Source of the DNA: Oncomelania hupensis
Taxonomy: Eukaryota > Mollusca > Gastropoda > Littorinimorpha > Pomatiopsidae
Length of the DNA stretch: 64,000 nucleotides
Reading direction: 5' to 3'
Assembly: GCA_036898135.1 (NCBI GenBank)
Contig: CM072514.1
Coordinates: 83,834,122 to 83,898,121 of the forward strand
In this document: piece by piece, positions 35,576-47,205 of the stretch
How the letters are laid out: the number at the start of each line of letters is the position of its first letter
Numbering within the stretch: position 1 is the first letter of the stretch
Position numbers and translations under genes: made by a program
The notes under the pieces: generated by a model
Databases searched by the model: none
What the model saw: the letters and a program-made list of their open reading frames with translations, nothing else
Told to the model about the DNA's origin: nothing

Positions 35576-36070
35576 GCGACTCTTATTTCATCATAGTCCT
35601 TTCTTTCGCGTATGCGGACTCTTGGTGATACAATTCAGCAATGTGTTTAGCAGGCCTAATTTGTCAATAATTCGCCTTTGATTGATTGATTGACTCATTT
35701 ATTGAATAATCCATTCATACTATTAGGCTAAATCTCACCATCCATCTCTTCTTCTTCTTCTTCTTCCTTTAATGTCCATCTGTCATACTCGACAATTACT
35801 AACATATTTGGGGATATGTTGTAGGACTCCCCCGTGGCGATGCCGGGGGTATCAGTATAAATAGTATCCCCACTTTGTGGAAATTTAGTGCTTTAAATTC
35901 CCACTGTCGCTGTTTTTCTCATTTGTTCTTTCTCATTCCTGCTCTGTTCTATCAATCTGCTATACTATCTTCTTCTTTACTAGACCAGTCACCTACCTAT
36001 TTTTCTTCAAAACTCTTCCGGGACAAAACTCCTCATTTGTGTGTGGGGTCTGTTGGATCAGCTTGGAAAT

Positions 36071-37523
36071 TGTGACGGTGGGTCTATTGTTACTGTGCTC
36101 TGCACAATGGAATGCTATTACCCACTCGTCTTGTCTGCGGGGATCGGCTAGTAAAATCACCCAGTGACTAATCTTAATACATTTATATGTTTAGCCCGGT
36201 CTGTGTGCGGATAGGGTTATAGAGATAGGGAGAAAATGGTAACAGATTCACTGACACACTAGCTCTCACACGGCTATGAAACATAGGTAGTCCAGCCATT
36301 TGTTAACAGTAAATATCACACATTTATTTCCTCTACTCTATACAAAATCTTCTGATCACTATACTAACTTAAATGTCCAAATTTCACTTCGAGTAGTTTA
36401 CTCCTTGATAGGTCTATGCAGCTACTGTCTCATCATTGGGCTAATAGTGCTTTCTGTCCTTTTGTTCAGTTTTCTGGAAGAGTGGACTTTCGCACAGTCC
36501 TTCTACTTCTAGAGCAGTTTTGGTGCACAGTTTCTATTGACTTAACTCTCTTGTAGATGAGCGGTGTTGTGGTGGTGTCTTCTCCTGGTGGGTAGACTAT
36601 TGGGCTATTGTAGCTCATTGCTAGATGCCCCACTGCAGGTCGAATGTCAGGAGTGACTCTCAGTGGTCTATCTCCTGCATCGGACCAACAAGCCTGCTCG
36701 TCTGCAAAACATAAGACGAGTTTCTGCAACACCTTGTATACTAAGGGTGTGCAGAGCGTCTCACTGTTGGCAGAAACAGCCCTCAGTGATAGCTCCACTT
36801 ATATTAACAAGGGACGATCATTTTCTAAGTCCGTGGTCCACTGGAATCTCCGACATAATTCCTATACATATACATACATCATGGCTAAACTAAACACATG
36901 GAGAAGTAATTAACAATATACACATTCTCAAGTACAGCCACTGGTCTGCAATAATACACATAGGAGAAGCAACAGTTGCACAGTAGAGGATACCTCATGG
37001 TGCCGAAACCAGTCGGGTTCGCCACGTGGTCAAGCAAAGTTTCACTAATAGTCACAATAATAAAACATGGCAAAACTTCACAAACATAATCCAACAATAT
37101 TATAATAAATCGTGATGAAACAAAAGATCGATCATTTACCTTTTTGACAATGTCAGGCTGTGGCTATACTGTCGATGAATTGATAATCACCCGTCACCTG
37201 CTAGTCTTCAGTTAGAGAGATCTTTCAGAGCGTTGCTCCTTCTCGTGTGAGTTTCAGACAAAGAAAAACCCTACTTAGCTCTGTGGTCGGCCAAAGCCCG
37301 TGAAAACCTAGTCATACCTGAGCTCCTCTAGCGGGGGTGTGTATACGTCAGCTGGATGAGGTCACTGCATACTACAGCGAGAGTTGGCTTAGCCTACACA
37401 TGCTTAGCACAGTCCTGCCTTGTGTCGTCTGTTAAGTAGAGACTTTGCTGTACACAGGTCAAAGCCGGCTGAACGTGTAGGCAAGTAGCCTTAGTGCTGG
37501 GTTGAACTAGTCCTCTTGCGACA
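36071..37523 (-). repeat. Solo LTR, family C (1453 bp), inside family B
   Basis: Begins TGTGACGG, ends TTGCGACA. A perfect 5-bp TSD GAAAT lies on both sides (36066-36070, 37524-37528), and the family B sequence continues across it. Confidence 0.92.
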
Positions 37524-37684
37524 GAAATATTGGATGCTTTCTACCAGGTGGTCACTGGGGCTTCCTATAATGTTATTATTTGGCAATGTAGGCATTTTAT
37601 ATGTATGTGTTTTGTTGATATTTTATAATGATGTTTATATTCTATTTTGTTTTTGTAAACGGGGGTTCGATAAACTAGAGTATT

Positions 37685-38736
37685 CAGGGCTAGAAATTAA
37701 CTTTTTTCTTTGGAGCCACCGGGCCCCTTGATTGAAAAATTTGAGGGCCCACAAGCAACTTTCGGGGCCCAACTTGAAAAATAATGCAATCAAAAAATAA
37801 AAGAATTATTGACAATATAATAAGTAGAAAGTACAATTTGTCTGATAATCTAAAATAAAAACAAGTGAATTTCCAATTTTGCTGAGTGATGTCATTTTTA
37901 TTTGCCTTTTCTTTCACTTTCAAACATTACCAACAAAAAAGGGGAAAACACACACACACACACATTCAGTGACACACATATTCCAGTGACTAGTGAGCCT
38001 GAAATGGCCATTAAACAAAATAGAAACAAATCAAGTGTGTCTTGTATAATACTTTTAAGTTTTGTGACTGAGTATTGAACAATACACATCATTAAATTAA
38101 TATGTGTAACCTAACAAAAAATCTTACCTCAATGCACAAAAGTTCAAAACAAAACCATGAAAGGGAAACTAAACTTAACAGTACTCTTCCTCGTTCACTT
38201 CAAGGCCATGCCATGGAAATCTTTTTTTCCATCCTTCATTGTAGTTCCTTTATCTTTTTTCCTCTTCATACTTCTTTTTTCTCTCTCTTTTTTTGTTCTT
38301 TCCTTTCGTCGACGTTTTCTTCTGGCGTCTTTCGCTTCCCAAAAATTGTAAAATACGCCATCGCCGATTGTTTTAGCAACTGTATGGCGATGATATGTAG
38401 CCATACTTTCGTACTTGCAAAGATGGACATTTTGCGCTTATGTTGTGCCATAGCCTTTTGTTTATTATATTAAAAAGATATTGAAGTGTATATTAAACTT
38501 TTGAGTGCAAAATTAAAGGGTTTTCGCTTCTTTTCTGTTTTTTGTTTTTTCTGTCCAAATTTAGGGCATTGGTGTGGGTTGCTTCCCTTGGCCCAAATAC
38601 GAAACTGCCGAGTAGAGCTAGCTGTAGCCGACGAATTATTTTGCGGGCCAAGCGGGCCCTTCGTTTTTCAACTTTCCGAGCCCGAAATAAACTTTGCGGG
38701 TTTTTGGCCCCGGGCCCCCGCTAATTTCGAGCCCTG
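37685..38736. mobile_element. hAT-like non-autonomous DNA transposon inside family B
   Basis: The left end CAGGGCTAGAAATTAA and the inverse of the right end CAGGGCTCGAAATTA form the inverted repeat. GGGCCC-rich sub-terminal regions lie at both ends. The flanks share AGTAT (37679-37683, 38737-38741) and family B resumes directly after it. The interior holds only a short lysine-rich minus-strand frame near 38266-38451, which might be the start of a transposase, so no functional enzyme is encoded. Confidence 0.78.
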
Positions 38737-38957
38737 AGTATAGTCTCAGCGTCCCCTGCGTGGGATGTCTTTATTGTAAAGTGACTGGCTGGTGGAGTGC
38801 CTTCTAGGGTTGTTTCGGCAGATCTTTTATGCGGATCAGGAGCGAGTCCTCTGTCAGCGAAGTTGTGGTCTTGATTTTGTGGTCCTGATTCGGCTTTACT
38901 GGTCCTGATTTGGCTCGGAAGAGTCCGCTGGACCTAAAGCAATAATCATGTAATGTA

Positions 38958-39666
38958 ATTTTGTAGAACTGGGCTGTGAGTTCTTCACTGGAGGCATTGG
39001 AAGAAATTTAAAAAAAAGAATTAAATAAACAAAGAGATACAAGTAGAGAGAGCACGTAATTGAAATAAAACTGCTGTCATTCACAAACATTTTTTTAATT
39101 CCTAATTCATTCATTGGAAAATTTCATGACATACAATCGAAAGCTAGTATGCCTCCATTAACTAACCATAAACGTTAGCAAATAACTTCTTGACATGTGC
39201 AGACGTGTCTCGTTGTCACCTTCTTTGTACCGGGAAAAAAAGAAAAAATAAAAAAAGAAAGGAAAACATATTTCATCCCGAAACTAATAATGTCTCGTGA
39301 ATTATGTCATTCAGTCACTTAGGCATGTAGATGAGCGGAAAGAAATTGCGCAAATTATTCAGCAAATTTCCGTCATAACGTCATAATTAGTTATTACACT
39401 GTCGTGTACTTTATTACGTAGACAGTCATAACCTACATTGGGACATCCTCGCCCAATTTTTCCATTCATGTAGCGAGTGTGGGGATGATGTTTGTGACAG
39501 AGGTGGGTAGAACAGGAAGTTCAAAGGAACGTGGTTTGTAGACAGAACGAATTAGGAATAAAATGGTGATACATTGATTAATTGTATTCTCGTTTTATCC
39601 TGCAGGGAAGTCTTGTAATAAAGGCGACATTTTTGGAAATGGTTTAAGACTCGTTTGATGTAAGGT
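38958..39666. other. No feature recognised
   Basis: AT-rich; no coding domain or repeat family assigned. Confidence 0.5.
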
Positions 39667-39679
39667 TCATTTTCTTTTG

Positions 39680-39871
39680 GCACAGTGCAAGGAGGTAGAA
39701 GAAGAGGGAAACCGAAAAAGAGGTGGGAGGACAACATTCGAGAATGGACTGGTTTGACACTGAGCGAAGCCATCAAGGTTGCTGAGGACAGGGAAAGATG
39801 GAGTATGCTGGTTAAACGATCATCTGTGGTGCCCCTACGACCTCCGAGCTACGGGACAGGATAAGATAGGA
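39680..39871 (+). mobile_element. 3' fragment of the GGATA-tailed LINE (192 bp)
   Basis: Flanked by the 13-bp direct repeat TCATTTTCTTTTG (39667-39679, 39872-39884). Begins GCACAGTGCAAGG and ends in a short GGATA-like tail. Confidence 0.9.
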
Positions 39872-39884
39872 TCATTTTCTTTTG

Positions 39885-40107
39885 CTTAAATTGTGAAATG
39901 TATTGAGAAGCGGGAGCGGGAAAGATGAATAAATGTATCTGTGAAGGAGAGTGGAGGGGAGGGAGGGTGAGGGTATAGCTGCTCTATTTAAACATGTAAA
40001 CAAAACAAGTATTTTTCTATTGTTCCTTCTGCAGTGTGGATATGGTGCACAGAGAGGAGAAGCGGAGCATTGTGGATGATGTCATATTCCAGAGAGAGAG
40101 AGAGAGG

Positions 40108-40165
<58 letters not shown>

Positions 40166-40269
40166 GAGAGAGAGCGGAGGGTGAGAGAGATAAGGAGAAA
40201 GGGAGAGTAAGAGAATGAGAGATAAATAGTCCAGAGAGAGAAAAGGAGAGCGGATGGGTGAGAGAAAGA

Positions 40270-40315
<46 letters not shown>

Positions 40316-40566
40316 AGGTGAGAGAGAGAATGTTGTAGGTATAAGGGATGAGGAGGTTTGTTTGGAAGGGGGTTGAGGGTGAGGTGGGTTGGTGTTTCTC
40401 CTCGCCCGTCACATAAACTCAGGCTATAATGAGACATCAACAAGCAGCCCCATCCAAATATACTATAGTGTGTTCCACACACTCAGGTTGACGCAGCCTC
40501 AGATGGCCTTACTGACTCTGTATGGAGGACTGCAGTAAAACAGGCAAGAAATAGATATATCAAGTC
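39885..40566. repeat. (GA)n-rich low-complexity region
   Basis: GA/GAGAGAG tracts at about 40090-40175 and 40265-40335 in G-rich DNA. The open frames across them are repeat-driven. Confidence 0.85.
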
Positions 40567-40588
40567 GTAAACTAAGAAAGCGTTAAAT

Positions 40589-40787
40589 GCACAGTGCAAG
40601 GAGGTAGAAGAAGAGGGAGACCGAAAAAGAGGTGGGAGGACAACATTCGAGAATGGACTGGTTTGACACTGAGCGAAACAATCAGGGTTGCTGAGGACAG
40701 GGAAAGATGTAGTACGCTGGTTAAACGATCATTTGTGGTGCCCCAACGACCTCCGAGTTATGGGATAGGACAGGAAAGGATAGGATA
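40589..40787 (+). mobile_element. 3' fragment of the GGATA-tailed LINE (199 bp)
   Basis: Flanked by the 13-bp direct repeat GTAAACTAAGAAA (40567-40579, 40788-40800). Nine extra bases (GCGTTAAAT) lie between the left TSD and the LINE, which begins at the same nucleotide, GCACAGTGC, as the copy at 39680. Confidence 0.9.
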
Positions 40788-40844
40788 GTAAACTAAGAAA
40801 AGAATGCTACTGTGAAAAAAGACAAAAATAATACAATGTAATGG

Positions 40845-40960
40845 TTCTCATATTGTATAGCGCTCTTCCTGGCTGATGCAGGCTCAAAACCTTAAGCCAC
40901 CAAAGGAGCCCACTTGCAGACTTTGAGCACACCGATGAAGCCAAGACGGCTGATACAATA
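40845..40960 (-). repeat. SINE 3' domain
   Basis: The minus strand carries CTGCAAGTGGGCTCC and AAGAGCGCTATACAATATG, collinear with 34725-34865. It is followed on the right by ATACA repeats at 40960-40990. Confidence 0.6.
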
Positions 40961-41019
40961 CAATACAAAATACAATACAATACAATACCTGTTGGGGCAT
41001 GCTTTTTATGTGGACATAT

Positions 41020-41023
<4 letters not shown>

Positions 41024-41083
<60 letters not shown>

Positions 41084-41106
41084 ATGATGATGATGATGAT
41101 GATGAT
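41024..41106. repeat. (ATG)n microsatellite
   Basis: About 80 bp of ATG repeats with one break at about 41082. Confidence 0.95.
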
Positions 41107-41197
41107 GTCCACTTGTAAATCGCAAGACTCCATGCTGCCCCACCATGCTCAGTGCGATCGAAAATAAAGTAAAACAATAACAACAAATACAATAAGG

Positions 41198-42207
41198 GTG
41201 TGTCGGATAGCGCAGTGGTTGATTGATTGATTTATTGTTGCTTTAGGTCCAGCGGACTCTTCCGAGCCAAATCAGGACCGGACAACCCCCGATCCGCATA
41301 AAAGATCTGCCGAAACAACCCTAGTGGGAAAATTGAATGCCCTCCACCGGCCAGTCACTTTACAATAAAGACATCCCACGCGGGGGACGGCTGAGGGTTG
41401 ACCTCAACTACGCGAACACCCCGGTTACAAAAACAAAATAGAATACAACCATCATTATAAATCATCAACAAAACACATACATATAAAATGCCTATAGTGC
41501 GAAATAATACAATCATAGGAAGCCCTAGTGACCACCCGGCAGAGAGCGTCCAACACTCCCAAGCTGATCCAACAGACCTCATACACAAACAAGGAGTCTT
41601 GTCCAGGAAGAGTTTTCAAGAAAAAAGGTAGGTCATTGATCTAGCGAAGAAGAAGAAAGTATAGCAGAGTGATAGGACAGATCAGGAATGGGAAAGAGCA
41701 AATGATGAAGACAGCGACAGTGGGAATTTAAAGCACTAAATTTCCAGAAAGTGGGGATACTATTTATACTGAAACCCCCGGCACTCCAACGGGGGGAACT
41801 GTTGCCGCAGTGAATTAGTCATGCCTACAAAGGCAAGACAGGTTTTCAACTGGGGCTTTCACTGTTCCCTTTATAGGTTAGAACAATCTACAGTGACAAG
41901 ATTGCTCATGACCCCAAGGGGTAGCGCAGTGGTTGGAGCACTCGCTACGGTGTCGCAAGTTAAGCACCGTCCAGTGCGGTTAGCACTTGGATGGGTTACC
42001 GCAAAACGTGAAGCGACAAATAACAACGCCCCCAGTTGACTCAACTGTGACTGAGTACCTACTCTCTTAAGGGTGGGGAAGGTAAAGCAGCGAGGGAGAG
42101 AGATGGGCATCACCCTCATTACGCTGGCCCAAGATAAGTGTGATCTCCAACATCACGCTCCCCTACGGCCACAAGGCTATGGGACTACCTTTACCTTTAC
42201 CTTTTTT
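41198..42207 (+). mobile_element. SINE with tRNA-like A box and 5S rRNA-like promoter, split by family B
   Basis: Pieces 41198-41218 and 41933-42207 form a SINE of about 296 bp flanked by the 9-bp direct repeat ACAATAAGG (41189-41197, 42208-42216). It opens with TAGCGCAGTGGTTGGAGCA, a tRNA-type A box. This is followed by CAAGTTAAGCACCGTC and GCACTTGGATGGGTTACCGC, which resemble the A and C boxes of 5S rRNA. The tail is a repeat of ACCTTT. It is not a 5S gene, since only the internal promoter part resembles 5S. A family B copy interrupts the A box. Confidence 0.8.
41219..41921 (-). mobile_element. Family B retroposon, full length, inside the 5S-like SINE
   Basis: 703 bp flanked by the 11-bp direct repeat TAGCGCAGTGG (41208-41218, 41922-41932), which is part of the host SINE A box. 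Nearly identical to 14931-15635, with the same 5' end, so that end is likely the true one. Confidence 0.9.
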
Positions 42208-42224
42208 ACAATAAGGTTTCACAG

Positions 42225-43175
42225 ATAAACTGGATTATTGCCATAAACAAAAAGGTCTTCAGCTTTTTTTGAAAGCGTTCTTGGAGCTGCATCCCCTCAA
42301 GTGCAGAGGAAATCTATTCCATAAAAGTGGTGCAGCACGTTCAAATGATCTCGCTCTGAGAGTTTTCTTCCTATGCTTCTCGACGCTAGGCACCCGCTGC
42401 AAGGACTTGTCGGCAGATCGGAGACCCCGAGAGGGAATGTGCTGTTGGACAAGCTCACGTAAATACCTTGGTAAATTCCCTTCCATGCAGCAGGAGAAAA
42501 GTAATAAGAGCTTATTGCTCGGAGCGCCTTTGAACAGGTAACCAATGATAATCCCTTAGAACGGCTATGATGTGGTCATGCTTCTTGGTCTTGGTGACAA
42601 TACGGGCTGAAGTGTTCTGGACCTTCTGCAGTCTTTGAAGCTGAAACTGAGGAATGCCCCAAAGGCAGCTGTTGCAGAAGTCCAATCTGGATTGAATCAA
42701 TGTTTACTAAGCTGACCTAAAGACCTGAGATGGAAGTAGCATGTCCTAACCACGAAATTGATGCGATAAGTCATTGAAAGTGAACTGTCAACAATGAGCC
42801 CAAGATTTCTAACTGTGTCTAATATAAAGCTATTTCAGAGAACCCCACTTGGATGGATTCAATGCCAATATTACGACGACTGGCAACAGATCCACAGAGA
42901 ACGACCTGGGTTTTCTCGTCATTCAGTTTTTATTTTTGTCCGATTCATCCAATATTTATCCTAGCAGCACCGTTCTATGGACTGTATAGCAGCTGTAGCC
43001 GACTCAGGGTCAGGAGGAAAGCTCTTGTAGACCTGTGTCATCAGCAAAGAGTTTACGACACAAGCCGTGGTTCTCAATAAGCTTGCCTAGTGGACGTGTA
43101 TACACGAAGAACAGGATTGGGCCCGAAGTGGATCCTTGTTGAACACCACAAATCAGATGAAAGGCCTGTGAAAAA
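42225..43175 (-). pseudogene. CR1/L2-like LINE, RT and C-terminal remnant
   Basis: The minus strand translates in broken frames to an RT motif-B piece (GVQQGSTSGPILFFVY) at about 43100-43155, further RT pieces, and at 42259-42486 the C-terminal signature: LPRYLRELVQQHIPSRGLRS, ERAAPLLWNRFPLHLR and NAFKKSLKTFLF. The FxDD motif was not seen. Multiple stops show long decay. The group call rests on the C-terminal LWNxxPxxLR...LKTxLF pattern. Confidence 0.75.
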
Positions 43176-44337
43176 AAACAGCCAACTTAAACTCTGTTTT
43201 TTTTTTTTTTTTTTTTTAACATTAATTAATTAATTCATACTATCATTTATTCATTTCATTCATTGATACGGTATGGAAAATTCCAAGTCAACGGCCAACA
43301 AAATCTTTATTATTCATCATGGATTATTACTATAATACTCTATAGCACTCTGGTTGACTGCAGCATCAGGGAGTCTTTCATTTTCTGTGCGGCTACTGCG
43401 ACTGTTCCAATGCTCCCTTGGGTTGACGTGAGGGAATGTTGGTAGCTAGAACAATGTCTTGCAAAACAGCGGGGCTTGGTTTTTGCGTGTATTGACATCC
43501 ACTATCGACCCTGGATCTTTCAATTATGGGGTCAGTTCCGTGTTCCCTGAGGTCTATGTGTTCCCCCAAATCTAGATCTATTGTGTTCCCTTAGGTGCTT
43601 TTTCCTTTAGTCTAGGTCTATGTTCAACCAGGTCGGTCTATGGTCTACAATTTTCTCTCTCTGTTTGTATGTGTGTGCGTGTATGTGTGTGTGCGTGTAT
43701 GTGTGTGTATGTGCGGAGGTATAAGCCTTGAAATGGGTGACTAACCTTGCATTTTATGCAGGAAATGGGTGAGTGTATTAGCCATCCACTGTTTTCCGGC
43801 CACCCACTTTTTTCTAAGTACACAGGAGTGCTCTTTTAGTGCATGAGAGTGCAGTTGTAGTGCATGAGAGTGTTTTAAGTACAAGGGAGTGCTCTATCCG
43901 GGGACGGAGAAAATCCAGTCAATTTACGGGAAATTTTGCAAGAAAGTTCGACCTATTTCGTCGACTATAGGAGACGAACTAGGTCAACTTTTGAGACCGA
44001 AAGGACCTATTTTGCATTAGATTCTTACATTTCTAGAGGAAGTTTGCGTTCATTCCGTTAGAAAATCACTTTCCGATTCTTACATCCTTAGTAAAACCCA
44101 GTCTTGGTGTTCTACAAACTTGGGTGCGTGTGTGTGTGTATTTGTGTTCTTCTCTTCAAACATTCCTTTTTTGTACTTAGATGTGATGTTTGTTATTATT
44201 TCTTACGATGTTTAACTTGTTTTACCTGATAATGTTGTACAATATTGTTTACATGTTTATCATTGCGAGTGTGTTTGTGTGTGGGTGTGTGTGTAGGTGT
44301 GTGTGTGTGTGTGTATGTGTGTACGCGTTCGAGTGCT
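43176..44337. other. No gene; GT-rich stretches
   Basis: Includes a poly-T run at 43197-43217 and GT repeats near 43668-43715 and 44270-44325. A repeated GTGCATGAGAGTG motif occurs near 43840-43875. Confidence 0.45.
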
Positions 44338-44499
44338 CAGAGTAAGCTTATTATTAGAACACCTCCTCAAACATGACCACCACCTAGAGGACGACAACAT
44401 CAGAGTGCTGGGCAGGGAGCAGAGATGGTTCCAGAGGGGTGTCAAAGAGGCTATCTACATCGCAGCCCACACCCCCACCCTGAACCGTGACCGGTGTGA

Positions 44500-44752
44500 C
44501 ATCCTCAAAGTTCCTAGTATCTTAGTTGGGCTGGGAGCGACTGGGAGCATTCTGATTGGTCGACGCATTACAAAATTCGACGCATGCGCATAGTGCTATC
44601 GTAGTCTTAGTAAGGATTAGGGTTAGTGTTAAGGTTAGGGCTAGAGTTAGGGTTACGACGCCTAAGAACATCGTGAAAAAGCCGACCCGACATGATTTGG
44701 CGCATGCGCAAAGGCGCCCGGATAAAGTAAGACACCCGGAACTTTGAGGATG
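44500..44752. mobile_element. 253-bp MITE with perfect 15-bp inverted ends
   Basis: The ends CATCCTCAAAGTTCC and GGAACTTTGAGGATG are exact inverses, flanked by TGA on both sides (44497-44499, 44753-44755). Inner parts also show an inverted GCATGCGCA pair. The centre (44612-44655) is a degenerate TTAGGG-type array. No coding capacity. The superfamily is not assigned. Confidence 0.85.
44612..44655 (+). repeat. Degenerate telomere-like TTAGGG repeats
   Basis: GGATTAGGGTTAGTGTTAAG, then GTTAGGGCTAGAGTTAGGG, inside the MITE. Confidence 0.75.
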
Positions 44753-44955
44753 TGACACCGGGTCCGACACCAACTGCCAGCTACCTACACCTCGCTCATT
44801 CATTCAGTGTACTTACGGTGATGTGAAATGAATCCCAGTTCTCACCTTCGGTCTGTGCTGATGAAGGCGACAGGATAGTCGCTGAAAGCTACAGGAGTAA
44901 GTAGCCATTTACGCATGTGTGTGACTTGTCAAAAAATCTGTAGCCGATAAGCTTA

Positions 44956-44956
<1 letters not shown>

Positions 44957-45025
<69 letters not shown>
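44957..45025. repeat. (ATT)n microsatellite
   Basis: About 69 bp of ATT repeats directly after the Penelope-like 3' end. Confidence 0.95.
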
Positions 45026-46727
45026 GTTCCCCAGTTTACCGTATTTATTCCCTCACCCCCAGACCTGGAGAATTACATACATATGTCATTACCATATAGC
45101 TGGGTGGGAACATAGATCTGAAAGACACAGACCTGGAGGAACATAGACGCACTCCCATTGGTTCATTCATACCCGATGCTTAGACAGGGCAACGATCGAC
45201 TGGCCCAGTTCTCAGCGAATGACGTCTAGGCCTATAGGAGGAGAGCAATTCCGCGTTTGACAGAACAAAGGATAACGAAATCGAAATCGATCCCGCGGGC
45301 CTCTGGGCGTTATTTTTCTCCGAATATTATTTACTTCCGATTCGGGCAACGTCCCGTGGGTCTTCTCCTGGTACTCCGGTTTGCTCCTCCAGTAAAAATG
45401 TCAAAAACACAACTAATATTAGTTAGGTTGGGTTCTGGCCGGCCACAAGTTGCGACCAGGGGAGGCGGCCCAGAATTTTCCGAAAAAAAAGGACAATAAA
45501 GTGTCCAAAAGGTTTTTTATTGTAAATTACCGTAAATTATTTAAAATAAAACAAAAGCGTATCAAATATCGACGATTTTTTTCCCCATGTAAAACTGACC
45601 CAATTGTCAACCAATGACGTTCTTCCAACTGCAGTTTCATAAGACAGATAGCAATGAAACTTGGTGAAGTTGACACATTTAATTAAGGTGTTAAGATATA
45701 AAATTGTACGAAAACTTAACAAATGTTCGTTCACATAAAGGGATGACAATCTGCTAAAACATTTTTGTATGTGTTTGTGTGTGTTTTTATGTTTGTTGTG
45801 TGTGTCTAATATTTTGCAAACACTGAATCTGAACTTCTTGTCCGACCGTGTGTTGGAGGGATTTGCTGAAACTGTTTATATGCGACTGCTTCTTGGTCTG
45901 TTGTATCCGATGACGCATAACCTCCAGAAATGACCTTTTAAAGGGACCAAAATGTCTTTTTTTAAAAACCTGATTACACACGTATTTGAGAGCTTTCTTC
46001 CCAATGATGTAGATTAACTCATTGTTGGTGATGCGCGTCATAGGATGTGCAATTTATCAGTATGGTTGCCAGCGGAGCACGTCTTAGGAAGATCAGTAGT
46101 GTCCGTTATAAGCAACCCAACCACTAAAGGGAGAGTACAATTAGGAGCAAGACTAATAATTCCTAATTGGTTTATTACCTCCATAAAAGCGAGTATTTAA
46201 CTGTAAAACCGAGTATTTTTGCTGTGAGAGTAATACTCATGGATACATGTGACGCACGTGTTTTACCTCAATTCCAAAATTGCAGCCAATTCTAATATGA
46301 CAATTTTATGTGTACAAATCTACAAGAATCATTCTTATACATTTTGAAAGATATTCTGATTTTATTTTTTATCATTAGTGCAAAACTGACATGTTTTGCA
46401 GTGAATGTACAATATATTCTGGATTTTTAGAAAAAAAAAAACATTTTGGATTTTTTAAAACAGCATGGATGCTCGAGTGTTGTTTTCTTACAAAAGGTGA
46501 ATAAATGTTTTTTCTATTGTTTATTTCTTGAAAGAACGTGCCTTGATCTGTACACAAATGTAGTTTTTGTATATTATCTATTAAACAATAAGTGGTTAAA
46601 TTTGTCAAAAATATGCTTAAATAGTGCAGGGAAGAAACATGGCCAAAATGTTCTGCCTCCAATGAGTTCATAAACTTTGTAATGATTGTAACCTCTTCGT
46701 ATGCTTATTTTATAGCTTTTAGCTCAA
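45026..46727. other. No feature recognised
   Basis: Several short open frames (such as 45787-46041 minus and 46375-46671 minus) show no domains. No gene supported. Confidence 0.45.
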
Positions 46728-47205
46728 TAATGCACAGGCGGCGGAAGCTAGTCAGGATTGGGGGGGGGGGGGGTGAGGGGGCACGCACACATTATATTCA
46801 CTGACATCAGGGCCAGACCTGGGAAAAGTCGAGAGGTGGGGGGTGGGGGTAGGGGTTACAGATTCAGCGAAGGCGCGAAGCGCCGAGCCTTCTAGGGGGG
46901 TCCGGGGGCATGCTCCCCCCTTTTTTTTTTTTCAAGGATGCAAAATGGTGCAATCTGAACCTTGAAAAAGCCATCTGTGATGGTCTGGGACTTTGAGCTT
47001 TTTGAACAATTTAACTGACAAATTCTGGGGTACAAAAATTATCCTCTGCCCCTCCCTTAAAACACACACACACACACACACACACATTTATTTATCAGCA
47101 GAGATGTTTTGTATACTATTATTATTCACTACTTTTTGTTGATCGTTAACTGTATAAAGCTTTACCTTGTAGTTTATGAACATCACCGCCCTGCTTTCAC
47201 TTAAT

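Larger units (their letters stand above)
35823..38957 (+). mobile_element. Family B retroposon broken by two later insertions
   Basis: Family B pieces lie at 35823-36070, 37529-37683 and 38742-38957 in the correct order and orientation. The first gap is filled by a family C solo LTR (TSD GAAAT) and the second by a hAT-like element (TSD AGTAT). The copy ends CCGCTGGACCTAAAGCAATA with a GTAATGTAAT tail. Confidence 0.85.
44338..44950 (+). pseudogene. Penelope-like element, end of the GIY-YIG endonuclease region
   Basis: The frame reads EHLLKHDHHLEDDNIRVLGR, then EQRWFQRGVKEAIYIAAHTP and TLNRDR, the conserved C-terminal part of Penelope-like polyproteins after the GIY-YIG core. A MITE (44500-44752) interrupts it. 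Without the MITE the frame continues to a stop at 44829-44831. About 120 bp of 3' UTR follows and runs into an ATT array. RT and the catalytic GIY-YIG residues are outside the fragment. Confidence 0.75.

Noticed and set aside
38266..38451. Lysine-rich minus-strand frame in the hAT-like element
   Set aside because: It could be the start of a transposase, but I could not match it to a known N-terminus, so it is only mentioned under the element.
40018..40482. Poly-Ser/Leu frames of 130-164 codons on the minus strand
   Set aside because: They come from GA repeats on the plus strand.
41940..42000. Possible 5S rRNA gene
   Set aside because: Only the internal promoter region resembles 5S; it is the head of a SINE with a TSD.
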